Source of the DNA: Rhodanobacter sp. Root480
GTDB taxonomy: Bacteria; Pseudomonadota; Gammaproteobacteria; Xanthomonadales; Rhodanobacteraceae
Assembly: GCF_001426645.1 (NCBI RefSeq)
Contig: NZ_LMEX01000001.1
Coordinates: 820,755 to 884,754 of the forward strand
Direction of reading: 5' to 3'
Length of the DNA: 64,000 nucleotides
Part shown: positions 9,132 to 17,060 of the stretch, piece after piece
How positions within the stretch are numbered: the stretch's first letter is position 1
Layout of the letters: the number at the start of each line of letters is the position of its first letter
Position numbers and translations under genes: made by a program
Notes under the pieces: model-generated
Databases searched by the model: none
What the model was told of the DNA's origin: nothing
Seen by the model: only the letters and a program-made list of their open reading frames with translations

Positions 9132-9782
9132 ATGGCCCAAGCAGCACACCGCCCGCCGGTTCGCGGGCCCACCTTCATCCGCCTGCTGGCGGGCCTGACC
9201 GAAGCGGAGCTGGCGCCTTCCGGCCCATCGCTGCCCGACCGGCTGGGCCAATGGCTGGATTGGAAGCACGCGCTGGCGCTGGCGGCAGCGCTCGACGCCC
9301 GGCCAGCCGAGGCGGCGGGCGATGCGGGGGCGCCGGACGACCTGCACGCCGAGTGCGCGCGGGCGCGCGAGGTGCTGGCGGCCGCGATCAACGACGCCCC
9401 GCTGCTTGCGCCGGCGACACCTGCCGAACCGGACTACGCCGCGTTCCGCCAGCTCTGCCTCAACCGCCAGCGCGCCACGCAGGCCGCCGTGGGTCGCCTG
9501 CGCGGCAAGCTGCGCGACGCGCTCGCGGCGTCACCCGACATGGGCCAGCTGGCCGAGGTGGACGCCGCGATGGAAGTGGCCATCACCCCGCGCGAGCACA
9601 CCCTGCTGGCCAAGATGCCCGACCTGCTGGGCCAGCGCTTCGAGCGCCTGCGCACCGCCGGGGACGCCTCAACCACCTGGCTCGACAGCTTCCGCCGCGA
9701 CATGCGCAGCGTGTTGCTGGCCGAGCTGGATCTTCGTTTCCAACCGGTGGACGCGCTGCTTGCAGCGCTGCGCACCTCCTGA
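9132..9782 (+). CDS. DUF3348 family protein, first gene of the motor-like cluster
   Basis: 216 residues, soluble and mostly helical. It starts GPTFIRLLAGLTEAEL and contains LPDRLGQWLDWKHALALAAA, both typical of the DUF3348 family; the middle has YAAFRQLCLNRQRATQAAVG. No membrane segment or catalytic motif is seen. The ATG at 9132 has a weak CGGAA upstream. The stop is 11 bases before the start of the DUF802 gene, so the two are almost certainly cotranscribed. From the constant association with DUF802 and an OmpA/MotB-like protein I infer a cytoplasmic partner of the membrane complex; its function is unknown. Confidence 0.85.
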   Translation: MAQAAHRPPVRGPTFIRLLAGLTEAELAPSGPSLPDRLGQWLDWKHALALAAALDARPAEAAGDAGAPDDLHAECARAREVLAAAINDAPLLAPATPAEPDYAAFRQLCLNRQRATQAAVGRLRGKLRDALAASPDMGQLAEVDAAMEVAITPREHTLLAKMPDLLGQRFERLRTAGDASTTWLDSFRRDMRSVLLAELDLRFQPVDALLAALRTS

Positions 9783-9793
9783 CCCGGTACACC

Positions 9794-11881
9794 ATGTTCA
9801 AACGTCCCTTGCTTCTTTCCGTATTTGCCCTGGGTCTCGCCGCTATCGGCTGGATCGTGGCCGGCTACATCGGCAACAACCTGCTGGGCACGGCCATCGC
9901 CCTGCTGATCGGCGCCTGCTACCTCGCCGGTGCGTTCGAGCTGTTCCGCTACGGACAGGCCACCGCCACGCTGCGCCGAGCGGTGGAGGAACTGACCGAG
10001 CCGCCCGCCGAACTTGGCCGCTGGCTGGAGCGCCTGCATCCGGGGCTGCGTCACGCCGTGCGGCTGCGTGTCGAAGGCGAGCGCACCGCGCTGCCGGCGC
10101 CCGCGATGACGCCGTACCTGGTCGGCCTGCTGGTGTTGCTGGGCATGCTCGGCACCCTGCTGGGCATGATGGCCACGCTGCGCGGCACCGGCACGGCGCT
10201 GGGCAGCGCCAGTGATCTGCAGGCCATCCGCGGCTCGCTGGCCGCGCCGGTCAACGGCCTGGCCTTCGCCTTCGGCACCTCCATCGCCGGCGTCGCCAGC
10301 TCGGCCATGCTCGGCCTGCTCTCGGCGCTGGTCCGCCGCGAGCGGCTGGAAACGGTACATGCGCTGGACGCCAGCATCGCCACCACCCTGCGCATCCATT
10401 CGCAGGCCCACCAGCGCGAGGAATCCTTCCGCCTGCTGCAACAGCAGGCTGCCGCCATGCCCGCCCTGGTCGAGCGCCTGCAGGCGATGGCCGCGACGCT
10501 GGAACAGCAAGGCGCCGCCGCCCACGAGCGCCAGCACGCCGATCGCGAAGCCTTCCATCGCCATACCGAAGAGACGTATACGCAGCTGGCCCGTTCGGTC
10601 GAGCAGTCGCTGCAGGCCAGCGTCACCGACAGCGCGCGCACCGCCGCCGGCGTGTTGCAGCCAGTGGTCGAATCCACCTTGGCCAGCCTGGCCCGCGAGA
10701 GCACCGCCATCCAGGCCAGCGTAGGCGACGCCGTACAGCGCCAGCTCGATGGCCTCGCCGCCGGTTTCGACACCACTGCCCGCACCGTCACCGGCATCTG
10801 GAACGACGCGCTCGCCCAGCACCGGCAGACCAACGAAGCCCATGCCAGGGATCTGGGCGACGCCCTCGCCCGCTTCGCCGACACCTTCGAGCAGCACTCG
10901 TCCGCCTTGCTGGATGGCGTGGCCACCCGCCTGGATGCCAGCGCCGACCGCGCGGCCAGCGCCTGGCAAACCGCCCTGTCGAAACAGGACGCCATCCACG
11001 CCGAACTGGCCGAACGCAACCGCCAGGCGCTGGCCGCCGCCAGCGAAACCTTCGAGTCACACGCGGCCGCGCTGGTGCAGTCGGTCGACCGGTCGCACGC
11101 AGCATTGCAGTCGGCGCTGCAAACCCGCGACGACGAACGCCTGGCTGCTTGGGCGCAAAAGCTCGACGCCATCAGCACCGAACTGGGCACGCAGTGGAAA
11201 GCCGCAGGCGACGCCACCGCCAGCCACCAGCAGGCCATCTGCAACACGCTGGAACAAACCGCCAACACCATCGCCACGCAGACCGAAGCCGCCGCCAGCA
11301 AGACTCTCGCGGAGATCGCCCGCCTGGTCGAAGCCGCCTCCGAGGCGCCACGCGTGGCCGCCGAAGTCGTCGGCGAGCTGCGCCAGAAACTCTCCGACAG
11401 CATGGTCCGCGACACCGCCATGCTGGAGGAGCGCAGCCGCCTGCTGGCCACGCTGGAAACCCTGCTCGACGCCGTCAACCATGCCTCCACCGAACAACGC
11501 AGCGCCGTCGACGCCCTGGTCAGCACCTCGGCCGAGCTGCTTGACCGCGTCGGTACGCGCTTCGCCGCGCAGATCGAAACCGAAACCGGCAAGCTCGACA
11601 CCGCCGCCGCGCAAGTCACCGCCAGCGCCGTTGAAGTCGCCAGCCTGGGCGAAGCCTTCGGTGCCGGCGTGGCGCAGTTCGGCCAGGCCAACGATGCGCT
11701 GATGGAACGGCTGCAGCAGATCGCCGGCGCCCTCGACAGTTCGCTCACGCGCAGCGACGAGCAACTCGCGTACTACGTGGCGCAGGCGAAGGAAGTGGTC
11801 GAACTCAGCGTGCTCTCGCAACAGCAGATCATCGCCGACATGCAGCAGCTTGCTGGTCGCGGCAAGGCGGCCAGGGCATGA
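9794..11881 (+). CDS. DUF802 protein: MotA/ExbB/ZorA-like membrane part with long coiled cytoplasmic tail
   Basis: 695 residues. Four hydrophobic segments lie at about 5-26, 30-51, 106-128 and 152-180. The third contains GMLGTLLGMMATL, resembling the GLLGT motif of MotA/TolQ/ExbB proteins. The fourth (VNGLAFAFGTSIAGVAS) resembles the matching helix in ZorA. From about 190 to the end the protein is Ala/Glu/Gln-rich and helical, with Trp-anchored repeats about 55 residues apart (Trp336, Trp391, Trp453/468), matching the DUF802 repeat. Length and layout match ZorA, the stator subunit of Zorya. The start at 9794 removes a long out-of-context N-terminal extension. The next gene encodes the expected MotB/ZorB-like partner. 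Confidence 0.85.
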   Translation: MFKRPLLLSVFALGLAAIGWIVAGYIGNNLLGTAIALLIGACYLAGAFELFRYGQATATLRRAVEELTEPPAELGRWLERLHPGLRHAVRLRVEGERTALPAPAMTPYLVGLLVLLGMLGTLLGMMATLRGTGTALGSASDLQAIRGSLAAPVNGLAFAFGTSIAGVASSAMLGLLSALVRRERLETVHALDASIATTLRIHSQAHQREESFRLLQQQAAAMPALVERLQAMAATLEQQGAAAHERQHADREAFHRHTEETYTQLARSVEQSLQASVTDSARTAAGVLQPVVESTLASLARESTAIQASVGDAVQRQLDGLAAGFDTTARTVTGIWNDALAQHRQTNEAHARDLGDALARFADTFEQHSSALLDGVATRLDASADRAASAWQTALSKQDAIHAELAERNRQALAAASETFESHAAALVQSVDRSHAALQSALQTRDDERLAAWAQKLDAISTELGTQWKAAGDATASHQQAICNTLEQTANTIATQTEAAASKTLAEIARLVEAASEAPRVAAEVVGELRQKLSDSMVRDTAMLEERSRLLATLETLLDAVNHASTEQRSAVDALVSTSAELLDRVGTRFAAQIETETGKLDTAAAQVTASAVEVASLGEAFGAGVAQFGQANDALMERLQQIAGALDSSLTRSDEQLAYYVAQAKEVVELSVLSQQQIIADMQQLAGRGKAARA

Positions 11882-11933
11882 CGCCATTCGCGCTTCCCGC
11901 AAAAGAACCCAATCCAGTCCGACATTGCACACC

Positions 11934-12599
11934 ATGAGCCACGAAGTCGAAGCCGACGCCGAATCCACCGCGCCCATCTGGGCGTTCGGCGACCTGATGT
12001 CGGTGTTGCTGGGCGTGTTCGTGCTGATCCTGGTCGGCGTGATCGGCGTGCAGCTGCAGCTTTCGCACAAACTTGAAGTGGCCGAGCAACAGCGACAGGC
12101 CGAACTGCAACGCCGCACCACGCTGGAACAGGCGCTGGCCACGCCGCTGGCGCAAGGCCGCGTGACCCTGGTCAACGGACGCATCGGCATCCGCGGCAAC
12201 CTGCTGTTCGCGCTCAACTCCGACCAGTTGCAGCCCGACGGCCGCCAGCTCATCCAGAGCCTCGCCGCACCGCTGACGCAATACCTGCAGTCGCGCGACG
12301 AAATGCTGATGGTCAGCGGCTTCACCGACGACCAGCCGGTGCATGGCGACAACCGCCAGTTCGCGGACAACTGGGAGCTTTCCGCCCAGCGCGCCCTCAC
12401 CGTCGCCCGCGCGCTGATCGCCGCCGGCGTGCCCGCCAACGCCGTGTTCGCCGCCGCCTTCGGTGCGCAGCAGCCGGTCAGCGCCAACACCGACGAAGCC
12501 GGTCGCGCGAAGAACCGCCGCGTGGAAATCGCCCCGATCCCCCGCTCCTCAGCCGCCAACGCCGCGCCGAAAGACGCCAACCCTGGCCATGCGCGCTGA
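11934..12599 (+). CDS. OmpA/MotB-like protein: single membrane segment plus peptidoglycan-binding domain
   Basis: 221 residues. A short cytoplasmic N-terminus leads into PIWAFGDLMSVLLGVFVLIL (about 15-34), with Asp20 where MotB, TolR and ZorB carry their proton-binding Asp. A short helical linker rich in Gln/Arg follows, then an OmpA-type domain (about 85-210) with LFALNSDQLQPDGRQLI, the late NWELSAQRALTVARALIAAG helix and KNRRVEI. It should span the inner membrane and grip peptidoglycan. It lies 52 bases after the DUF802 gene and overlaps the DUF2894 gene by 11 bases. The start is uncertain: an upstream ATG at 11850 would overlap the DUF802 gene. Confidence 0.87.
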   Translation: MSHEVEADAESTAPIWAFGDLMSVLLGVFVLILVGVIGVQLQLSHKLEVAEQQRQAELQRRTTLEQALATPLAQGRVTLVNGRIGIRGNLLFALNSDQLQPDGRQLIQSLAAPLTQYLQSRDEMLMVSGFTDDQPVHGDNRQFADNWELSAQRALTVARALIAAGVPANAVFAAAFGAQQPVSANTDEAGRAKNRRVEIAPIPRSSAANAAPKDANPGHAR

Positions 12600-13107
12600 C
12601 ACCACCACGGCCATCCGTTCGCGGCTGATCGCAGCCATGGAGCAGCGCACCGCAAGTCTCGATGGCGAAGCACGCCGTGCCCTGGAAACTCGGCTGGCCG
12701 AACTGCGCCCACCAGACGCGGCGCCCGACAAAATACCCGCCCGCCCGCCGCACTCCGGCTTGCGCGAGCTCATTGCAAATCTCACCCGCGAAGCCTCGCC
12801 GCAGACCGCCGCGTATCCCGATATCCCCGCCCTCGCCGACTTCCGCCAGCTCTGGTCCACCCTCCGTGCCGACAGCCAGCTCCAGCAATCCGTCGCTCAT
12901 GCCACCACCGACGCCGGCCCGCTCAACTCCACCGCCCTGGCCAACCGCGCCATCGCACTGATGCGCGAACTGTCACCCGCCTACCTGCGCGCATTCCTGG
13001 CCTACGTCGATGACCTCGCCTGGCTGGAGCAGATGGACAACGCAAGCTCAGGCGCGGGGTCAGCCGGCTCGAAGAAAAAGCGCGCCCGACGCAAGCCACC
13101 GGGTTGA
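12589..13107 (+). CDS. DUF2894 family protein, last gene of the motor-like cluster
   Basis: 172 residues. After a variable N-terminus it has the DUF2894 core: SGLRELIANLTRE, then DFRQLWSTLRADSQLQQSV, and the later LNSTALANRAIALMRELSPAYLRAFLAYVDDLAWLEQM spread over about 110-155. The C-terminus is basic (KKKRARRKPPG). No membrane segment is predicted, so it is cytoplasmic. The ATG at 12589 overlaps the end of the OmpA-like gene by 11 bases, indicating translational coupling. Function unknown; it consistently belongs with DUF802 and DUF3348, so I infer a regulatory or effector subunit. Confidence 0.83.
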   Translation: MRADTTTAIRSRLIAAMEQRTASLDGEARRALETRLAELRPPDAAPDKIPARPPHSGLRELIANLTREASPQTAAYPDIPALADFRQLWSTLRADSQLQQSVAHATTDAGPLNSTALANRAIALMRELSPAYLRAFLAYVDDLAWLEQMDNASSGAGSAGSKKKRARRKPPG

Positions 13108-13156
13108 GCGTTCGTCATTGACGGCGCGCCCGAATCGCAACGAAAACAAGGGCGCC

Positions 13157-13654
13157 TCACGCGGTACGCCGCCCCGTATGGCGCGTGTAAATCAACTTCT
13201 CCACCGGATAGCCAAGCGAACGCGCGTACTCGAGGAACGCGTCGCGCGTGGCCGTGTCCAGTTCCGGCTCACGATGCAGCAGCCACAAATACGCATAGTC
13301 CGGCGAGCCGACCAACGCCGTGCGGTAGCCTTCATCCACGCGCAGGATCCAGTAGTCGCCCTTGGTGAACGGAATCCAGCGCAACCCTTCCGGCAGGAAG
13401 CTCACCTGCAAACGCCCCGGTTCGGCCGGATCGGCCACTGTGGCCACGCCCACCGACTCCTCCAGTTCACCCTCGCCATTGTGGGCGCGGTTGTCCACGC
13501 GCAGCGTGCCGTCGGGCTGGCGACTGTAGCTGGCGCTGATGTCGCTGTATTCGGGTGGCTCATGGCGCATCGGCAGGCGCGCCATTTCGTACCAGGTGCC
13601 GAGGTAGCGATCCAGATCCAGCGAGGACACGGTGGGCGGTGGTTGGCGATCCAT
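13157..13654 (-). CDS. Lipocalin family protein (Blc-like) without signal peptide
   Basis: 165 residues with the bacterial lipocalin signature LDRYLGTWYEMARLP near residue 14, then YWILRVDEGYRTALVG and YAYLWLLHREP, and YPVEKLIYTRH at the end. E. coli Blc is an outer-membrane lipoprotein that binds lysophospholipids; this protein instead begins MDRQPPPTVSS with no signal sequence or lipobox, so as annotated it is cytoplasmic. GAGG precedes the ATG at 13654 at a good distance, supporting the short start. It is transcribed toward the DUF2894 gene. Confidence 0.88.
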   Translation of the reverse strand: MDRQPPPTVSSLDLDRYLGTWYEMARLPMRHEPPEYSDISASYSRQPDGTLRVDNRAHNGEGELEESVGVATVADPAEPGRLQVSFLPEGLRWIPFTKGDYWILRVDEGYRTALVGSPDYAYLWLLHREPELDTATRDAFLEYARSLGYPVEKLIYTRHTGRRTA

Positions 13655-13724
13655 ATGTTGGCCTCAAGAAAAGAAAACGCAGCTTGGGCAAGCGCGGATG
13701 AAGGCCACGACAAAAGGCAAGCCA

Positions 13725-14570
13725 TTACACCGCGTTCGCACGCGACGTGGAAAATGGCCGAACATGGCCTGGGACGACATCGATCTCGATGCATTGAGGC
13801 GGCTCCGGAACGTCTCGTATTACTTCCGCTACCCGCTGACCCGGCGCGACTTCCGCGTCCTGCGCATGGACGACCGTGCGCAGGGGCATTACGCCTCCAA
13901 GGCGCTGTATTCGGGCTTCACGCCCGATGGACGCGTCGACCGGACGACGCCTTACAACGGCGACATCGCCACTCTCTTCCTGCCGCTCGACGCCCGCGTG
14001 CCGACCGATGCACAACTGCTGTTGACCCATGTCGATCCGGGGCGGATCGTCCATCCGAATGGCTCGCGCAATTGGGCAGCAATCCGCGATGCGGCGGAAA
14101 ACTGTATTCGCGACACATTGCGCCAACGCGACGTCCGTTGAATGACGCAACCCGCCCGGTGGCGTTCCAATGTTCTCCGCCGCCGAGAGGGTGGTTTCGA
14201 CAAGCTCGCCGATCCGCGCGGCGCGGGCGTCACGATCACGCCGTACCCGGGCACGGCCCTTGCCGGACAGCGACAACAACCAGCTGCGACGATCATCCGG
14301 GTCCGGCCGGCGCTCGATCAATCCATCTGCCACCAGTTGCGCCGCCACGACACGCATCGACTGATGCGTCACATTGCGCCGTTGCGCCAAGGCCGCCACG
14401 TTCATCGCCCCCTCGCGCTCAAGCAGGCCGAGCACGTCGGATTGCGCGGATTTTTCGGTAGCCGTCCTGCTGCGAATCACCCGCACAAATGTACTGATGG
14501 CACGTCGCAGCTCCTCGGCCAGGGCTGCGGCATCGGTGGATGGCGGGTTTTCAATTTTTCGTGCGGTCAT
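13725..14570 (-). CDS. MarR family regulator with probable frameshifted, over-long C-terminus
   Basis: The first ~125 residues form a MarR winged helix: SDVLGLLEREGAMNVAALAQ, recognition helix with NVTHQSMRVVAAQL, wing RRPDPDDRRSWLLSLSGKGR, then ARIGELVETTLSAAE. Beyond about 14180 the reading frame continues for some 150 residues with no MarR character and runs antisense to the gene at 13764-14141. In another frame the sequence after AAE reads RTLER, which fits the usual MarR ending (AAE-R-TLER), so an indel near 14180 probably destroyed the natural stop. MarR proteins are normally about 150 residues; this is 281. The protein may lack its last dimerisation helix. Confidence 0.6.
   Translation of the reverse strand: MTARKIENPPSTDAAALAEELRRAISTFVRVIRSRTATEKSAQSDVLGLLEREGAMNVAALAQRRNVTHQSMRVVAAQLVADGLIERRPDPDDRRSWLLSLSGKGRARVRRDRDARAARIGELVETTLSAAENIGTPPGGLRHSTDVALAQCVANTVFRRIADCCPIARAIRMDDPPRIDMGQQQLCIGRHAGVERQEESGDVAVVRRRPVDASIGREARIQRLGGVMPLRTVVHAQDAEVAPGQRVAEVIRDVPEPPQCIEIDVVPGHVRPFSTSRANAV
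13764..14141 (+). CDS. Hypothetical protein of unknown function
   Basis: 125 residues, start MAWDDIDLDALRRLRNVSYY. Composition is that of a small soluble globular protein, with no membrane segment, signal peptide or known motif. It lies entirely antisense to the C-terminal read-through of a MarR-like gene (14570 to 13725). I favour this strand as the coding one because the opposing translation looks like random antisense text, but homologue data would decide. No strong Shine-Dalgarno sequence is visible before 13764. Confidence 0.5.
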   Translation: MAWDDIDLDALRRLRNVSYYFRYPLTRRDFRVLRMDDRAQGHYASKALYSGFTPDGRVDRTTPYNGDIATLFLPLDARVPTDAQLLLTHVDPGRIVHPNGSRNWAAIRDAAENCIRDTLRQRDVR

Positions 14571-14688
14571 GGCTTCGTCTGCGGTATTCCCTGCCCCGGT
14601 ACCGTAATCGACGCCGATACCCGGCGTCCTCTCTTCCGGCCCATGACGGTGAAGTGCATCCGGCGCCAAAGCAAGTCACACTCGGCGC

Positions 14689-15465
14689 ATGAAAACCATC
14701 CCTGCGCTGCTCATCACCCTGCTGCTGGCCACGGCCCTGTTGCCCGGCTGCACATCGCCCGCCACCGACGCGCTCAGCAAGACAAGCGCAAGCGCGACGC
14801 CTGCGGAAACCCCGAATATCCTGGTGTTCACCCGCACTGCCGGTTACCACCATGAGTCGATCCCCACCGGCGTGCAGACGCTGCGCGAGCTTGGGCAAGC
14901 GGAGGGCATCGACGTGACGCAAAGCGATGACCCGTCCCTGTTCAACGACGCCAGTTTGGCCCGCTTCGATGCGGTGGTGTTTCTCAGCACCACCGGTGAC
15001 GTGCTTGATGACGCCCAGCAGGCGGCGTTCGAGCGCTACATCGGCAAGGGCGGCGGTTACATGGGCGTGCACGCCGCTGCCGATACCGAGTACGACTGGC
15101 CCTGGTACGGCCGCCTCGTCGGCGCCTGGTTCCATAGCCACCCCAAGGGGCTGCAGACCACCGTGGTGCGGTTCGAGGGCGATGAAGCTGCGTTGGCAAG
15201 CGAGTGGCAAACCACCGACGAGCTGTACAACTACCGCAGCAACCCGCGCCCCGGCGTCAACGTGATCGCCACCGTGGACGAAAGCCGCTATCAGGGCGGC
15301 ACCATGGGCGCCGACCACCCGATCGCCTGGTGCTCGAACCGCCTGGGCGGACGTGCCTGGTACACCGGCCTCGGGCACACCGACGCGCAATACGCCGATG
15401 CCGTCTTCCGCGCACACCTGCTGCGTGGCTTGCGCTACGTGATCGGCCGCGCAAACGCCTGCTGA
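14689..15465 (+). CDS. ThuA-like domain lipoprotein
   Basis: 258 residues. Lipoprotein signal peptide with lipobox LLPGC, lipidated Cys21. The mature part is a ThuA (trehalose-utilisation type, glutamine-amidotransferase-like) domain: NILVFTRTAGYHHESIP at about 45, VVFLSTTGDVL, GGGYMGVHAAADTEYDWPWY, MGADHPIAW and AWYTGLGHTDAQY. ThuA domains are linked with carbohydrate turnover in secreted systems; no precise reaction is known. It is followed 138 bases later by a secreted sugar dehydrogenase in the same direction, which fits a periplasmic sugar role. Confidence 0.9.
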   Translation: MKTIPALLITLLLATALLPGCTSPATDALSKTSASATPAETPNILVFTRTAGYHHESIPTGVQTLRELGQAEGIDVTQSDDPSLFNDASLARFDAVVFLSTTGDVLDDAQQAAFERYIGKGGGYMGVHAAADTEYDWPWYGRLVGAWFHSHPKGLQTTVVRFEGDEAALASEWQTTDELYNYRSNPRPGVNVIATVDESRYQGGTMGADHPIAWCSNRLGGRAWYTGLGHTDAQYADAVFRAHLLRGLRYVIGRANAC

Positions 15466-15603
15466 TGGCCTGCCGATAACGGGCAGCTTCGACCCGGTGC
15501 CGGAAAGCGCTCACTGCCCCGCGCTTTCGCCGGGTCGAGGCATCGCACCGGACAGCGCCGTCCCATTAAGATGTTCGATCATCCGGACGCAAGGACACAT
15601 ACA

Positions 15604-16824
15604 ATGATGAAGCTGGCGAACGCGGTCTTTCTTGCGGCTCTGCTCACAGGCACCGCCCACGCGCAGACCAACGCAGGCGAGCAACCCGCCGATCCCAACC
15701 TCCCCTTCACCATCACCAAGGTGGCAAGCTTCGACCTGCCCTGGCGGATCGCCTTCCTTCCCGATGGCCGCATGCTGGTGACCGAGAAAGTCGGGCGCGT
15801 GCAACTGGTCACACCACAGGGCGCCAAGACCGAACTCAAGGGCGTCCCGGCCAGCTGGTTCCAGGGCCAGAACGGCATGCTGGGCGTCTACCTCTCGCCC
15901 CATTACGCCAAAGACCACAACGTGTACCTCACCTATGTCGCACCGGGCGAGTACGGCGGCGGCCTGGCGCTGGGCCGTGGCCAGCTGGTGCTGGACGACA
16001 AGCAACCACGGCTCGACAACTTCCAGGTGCTGTGGCACCAGATGCCCACCGGCAAGGGCGGCCAGGCCGGCGCCGCGGTGGCGTTCTCGCCAGATGGCAA
16101 ATACCTCTTCCTCACCGTGGGCGACCGCCAGCGCTTCACTCCCGCGCAAGACCCCGACCAGCCGGTCGGCAAGATCCTGCGCCTCACGCTGGACGGCAAA
16201 CCCGCGCCCGGCAACCCGTGGGCCGGCAAGGTCGGCGCCCGCACCATTCCGCTGATCGATCCGCCCGCCGATACCGAGGCGGCCAAGAAAGCGCCCGTGG
16301 TCAGTACCTATACCTTCCCTGGCCCCAACCTCACGCCGTCTGAAACCTGGGCCACCGGTTTCCGCACGCCGTACGGCCTCGCCTTCGGGCCCGATGGCCG
16401 GCTGTGGGAACTCGAGCACGGCCCGCGCGGCGGCGACGAGCTGAACCTGGTCAAGCGCGGCAAGAACTACGGCTGGCCGCTGGTCTCCTACGGCAAGAAC
16501 TACGACGGCGTGCCCATCCCTCACCCCGACACCCGCCCCGACCTGGTCAAACCCTTGATCTACTGGGTGCCGGTGATCGCCCCTGGCAACATCATGTTCT
16601 ACAAGGGCAGCATGTTCCCGCAATGGAATGGCAGCGCCCTGATCAGCGGCATGGCCAGCGAAGCCATCATCCGCGTCACCTTCGACGCCAAGGGCGGCGC
16701 CACCGCCACCAACCGTTGGGACGTCGGCAAACGCGTCCGCGACATCGAAGAAGCGCCGGATGGCTCGCTGTGGATGGTGGAGGATGCCAAACCGGGTGGC
16801 TTGTATCGTCTTACGCCGAGGTGA
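15604..16824 (+). CDS. PQQ-dependent sugar dehydrogenase (glucose/sorbosone dehydrogenase family), periplasmic
   Basis: 406 residues, signal peptide ending near AHAQ. The beta-propeller of soluble aldose sugar dehydrogenases (YliI/Gdh-B type) is evident: FDLPWRIAFLPDGRMLVTE, VTPQGAKTELKGVP, QNGMLGVYLSPHYAKDHNVY, ETWATGFRTPYGLAFGPDGR, LWELEHGPRGGDELN and GKNYGWPLVSYGKNYDG. These enzymes oxidise aldoses in the periplasm using PQQ. AAGGA lies about 9 bases before ATG ATG; the first ATG at 15604 is used. PQQ biosynthesis genes are not in this window, so the active cofactor state cannot be judged here. Confidence 0.9.
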   Translation: MMKLANAVFLAALLTGTAHAQTNAGEQPADPNLPFTITKVASFDLPWRIAFLPDGRMLVTEKVGRVQLVTPQGAKTELKGVPASWFQGQNGMLGVYLSPHYAKDHNVYLTYVAPGEYGGGLALGRGQLVLDDKQPRLDNFQVLWHQMPTGKGGQAGAAVAFSPDGKYLFLTVGDRQRFTPAQDPDQPVGKILRLTLDGKPAPGNPWAGKVGARTIPLIDPPADTEAAKKAPVVSTYTFPGPNLTPSETWATGFRTPYGLAFGPDGRLWELEHGPRGGDELNLVKRGKNYGWPLVSYGKNYDGVPIPHPDTRPDLVKPLIYWVPVIAPGNIMFYKGSMFPQWNGSALISGMASEAIIRVTFDAKGGATATNRWDVGKRVRDIEEAPDGSLWMVEDAKPGGLYRLTPR

Positions 16825-16887
16825 TTTGGCGTAAGGCTGGCGCTTCGAACACGCAGCCTGGCAGCGGAAATTATCCCTTACACGAAT

Positions 16888-16905
16888 GGCGCTTACTTAA
16901 GCGCC
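16888..16905. terminator. Hairpin between convergent genes
   Basis: GGCGCTTA / TAAGCGCC is a perfect 8-bp inverted repeat (loop CT, or a larger loop after fraying), 63 bases past the sugar dehydrogenase stop. No T tract; a likely terminator or part of the adjacent REP cluster. Confidence 0.4.
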
Positions 16906-17025
16906 GTTCGTCCTGAGCGTAGGCCGAAGGCTGAAGTCGAAGGACATGCCGGCGACACGGACAGATCTCACTTGGCGGCGCTTCGACTCCGCCCGCTTCG
17001 CGGGCTACGCTCGGCGAGAACGGGG
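16906..17025. repeat. REP pair in inverted orientation
   Basis: The tract around 16906-16948 (GTTCGTCCTGAGCGTAGG, later GAAGTCGAAGGACATG) is a common repeat type near Xanthomonadales genes. A related copy in the opposite orientation lies around 16979-17022 (GCGCTTCGACTCCGCCCGCT, then GCTACGCTCGGCGAGAAC). The pair fills the space between two convergent genes. The family assignment is from memory. Confidence 0.6.
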
Positions 17026-17060
17026 TAGAACTGTCGCTAGCTCCAGATCAGGTGTCAGGT

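Noticed and set aside
9132-13107. Complete Zorya defence system
   Set aside because: No ZorC, ZorD (Snf2-type helicase) or ZorE (HNH) gene adjacent; neighbours are a GFA protein and a lipocalin. Only the motor architecture is similar.
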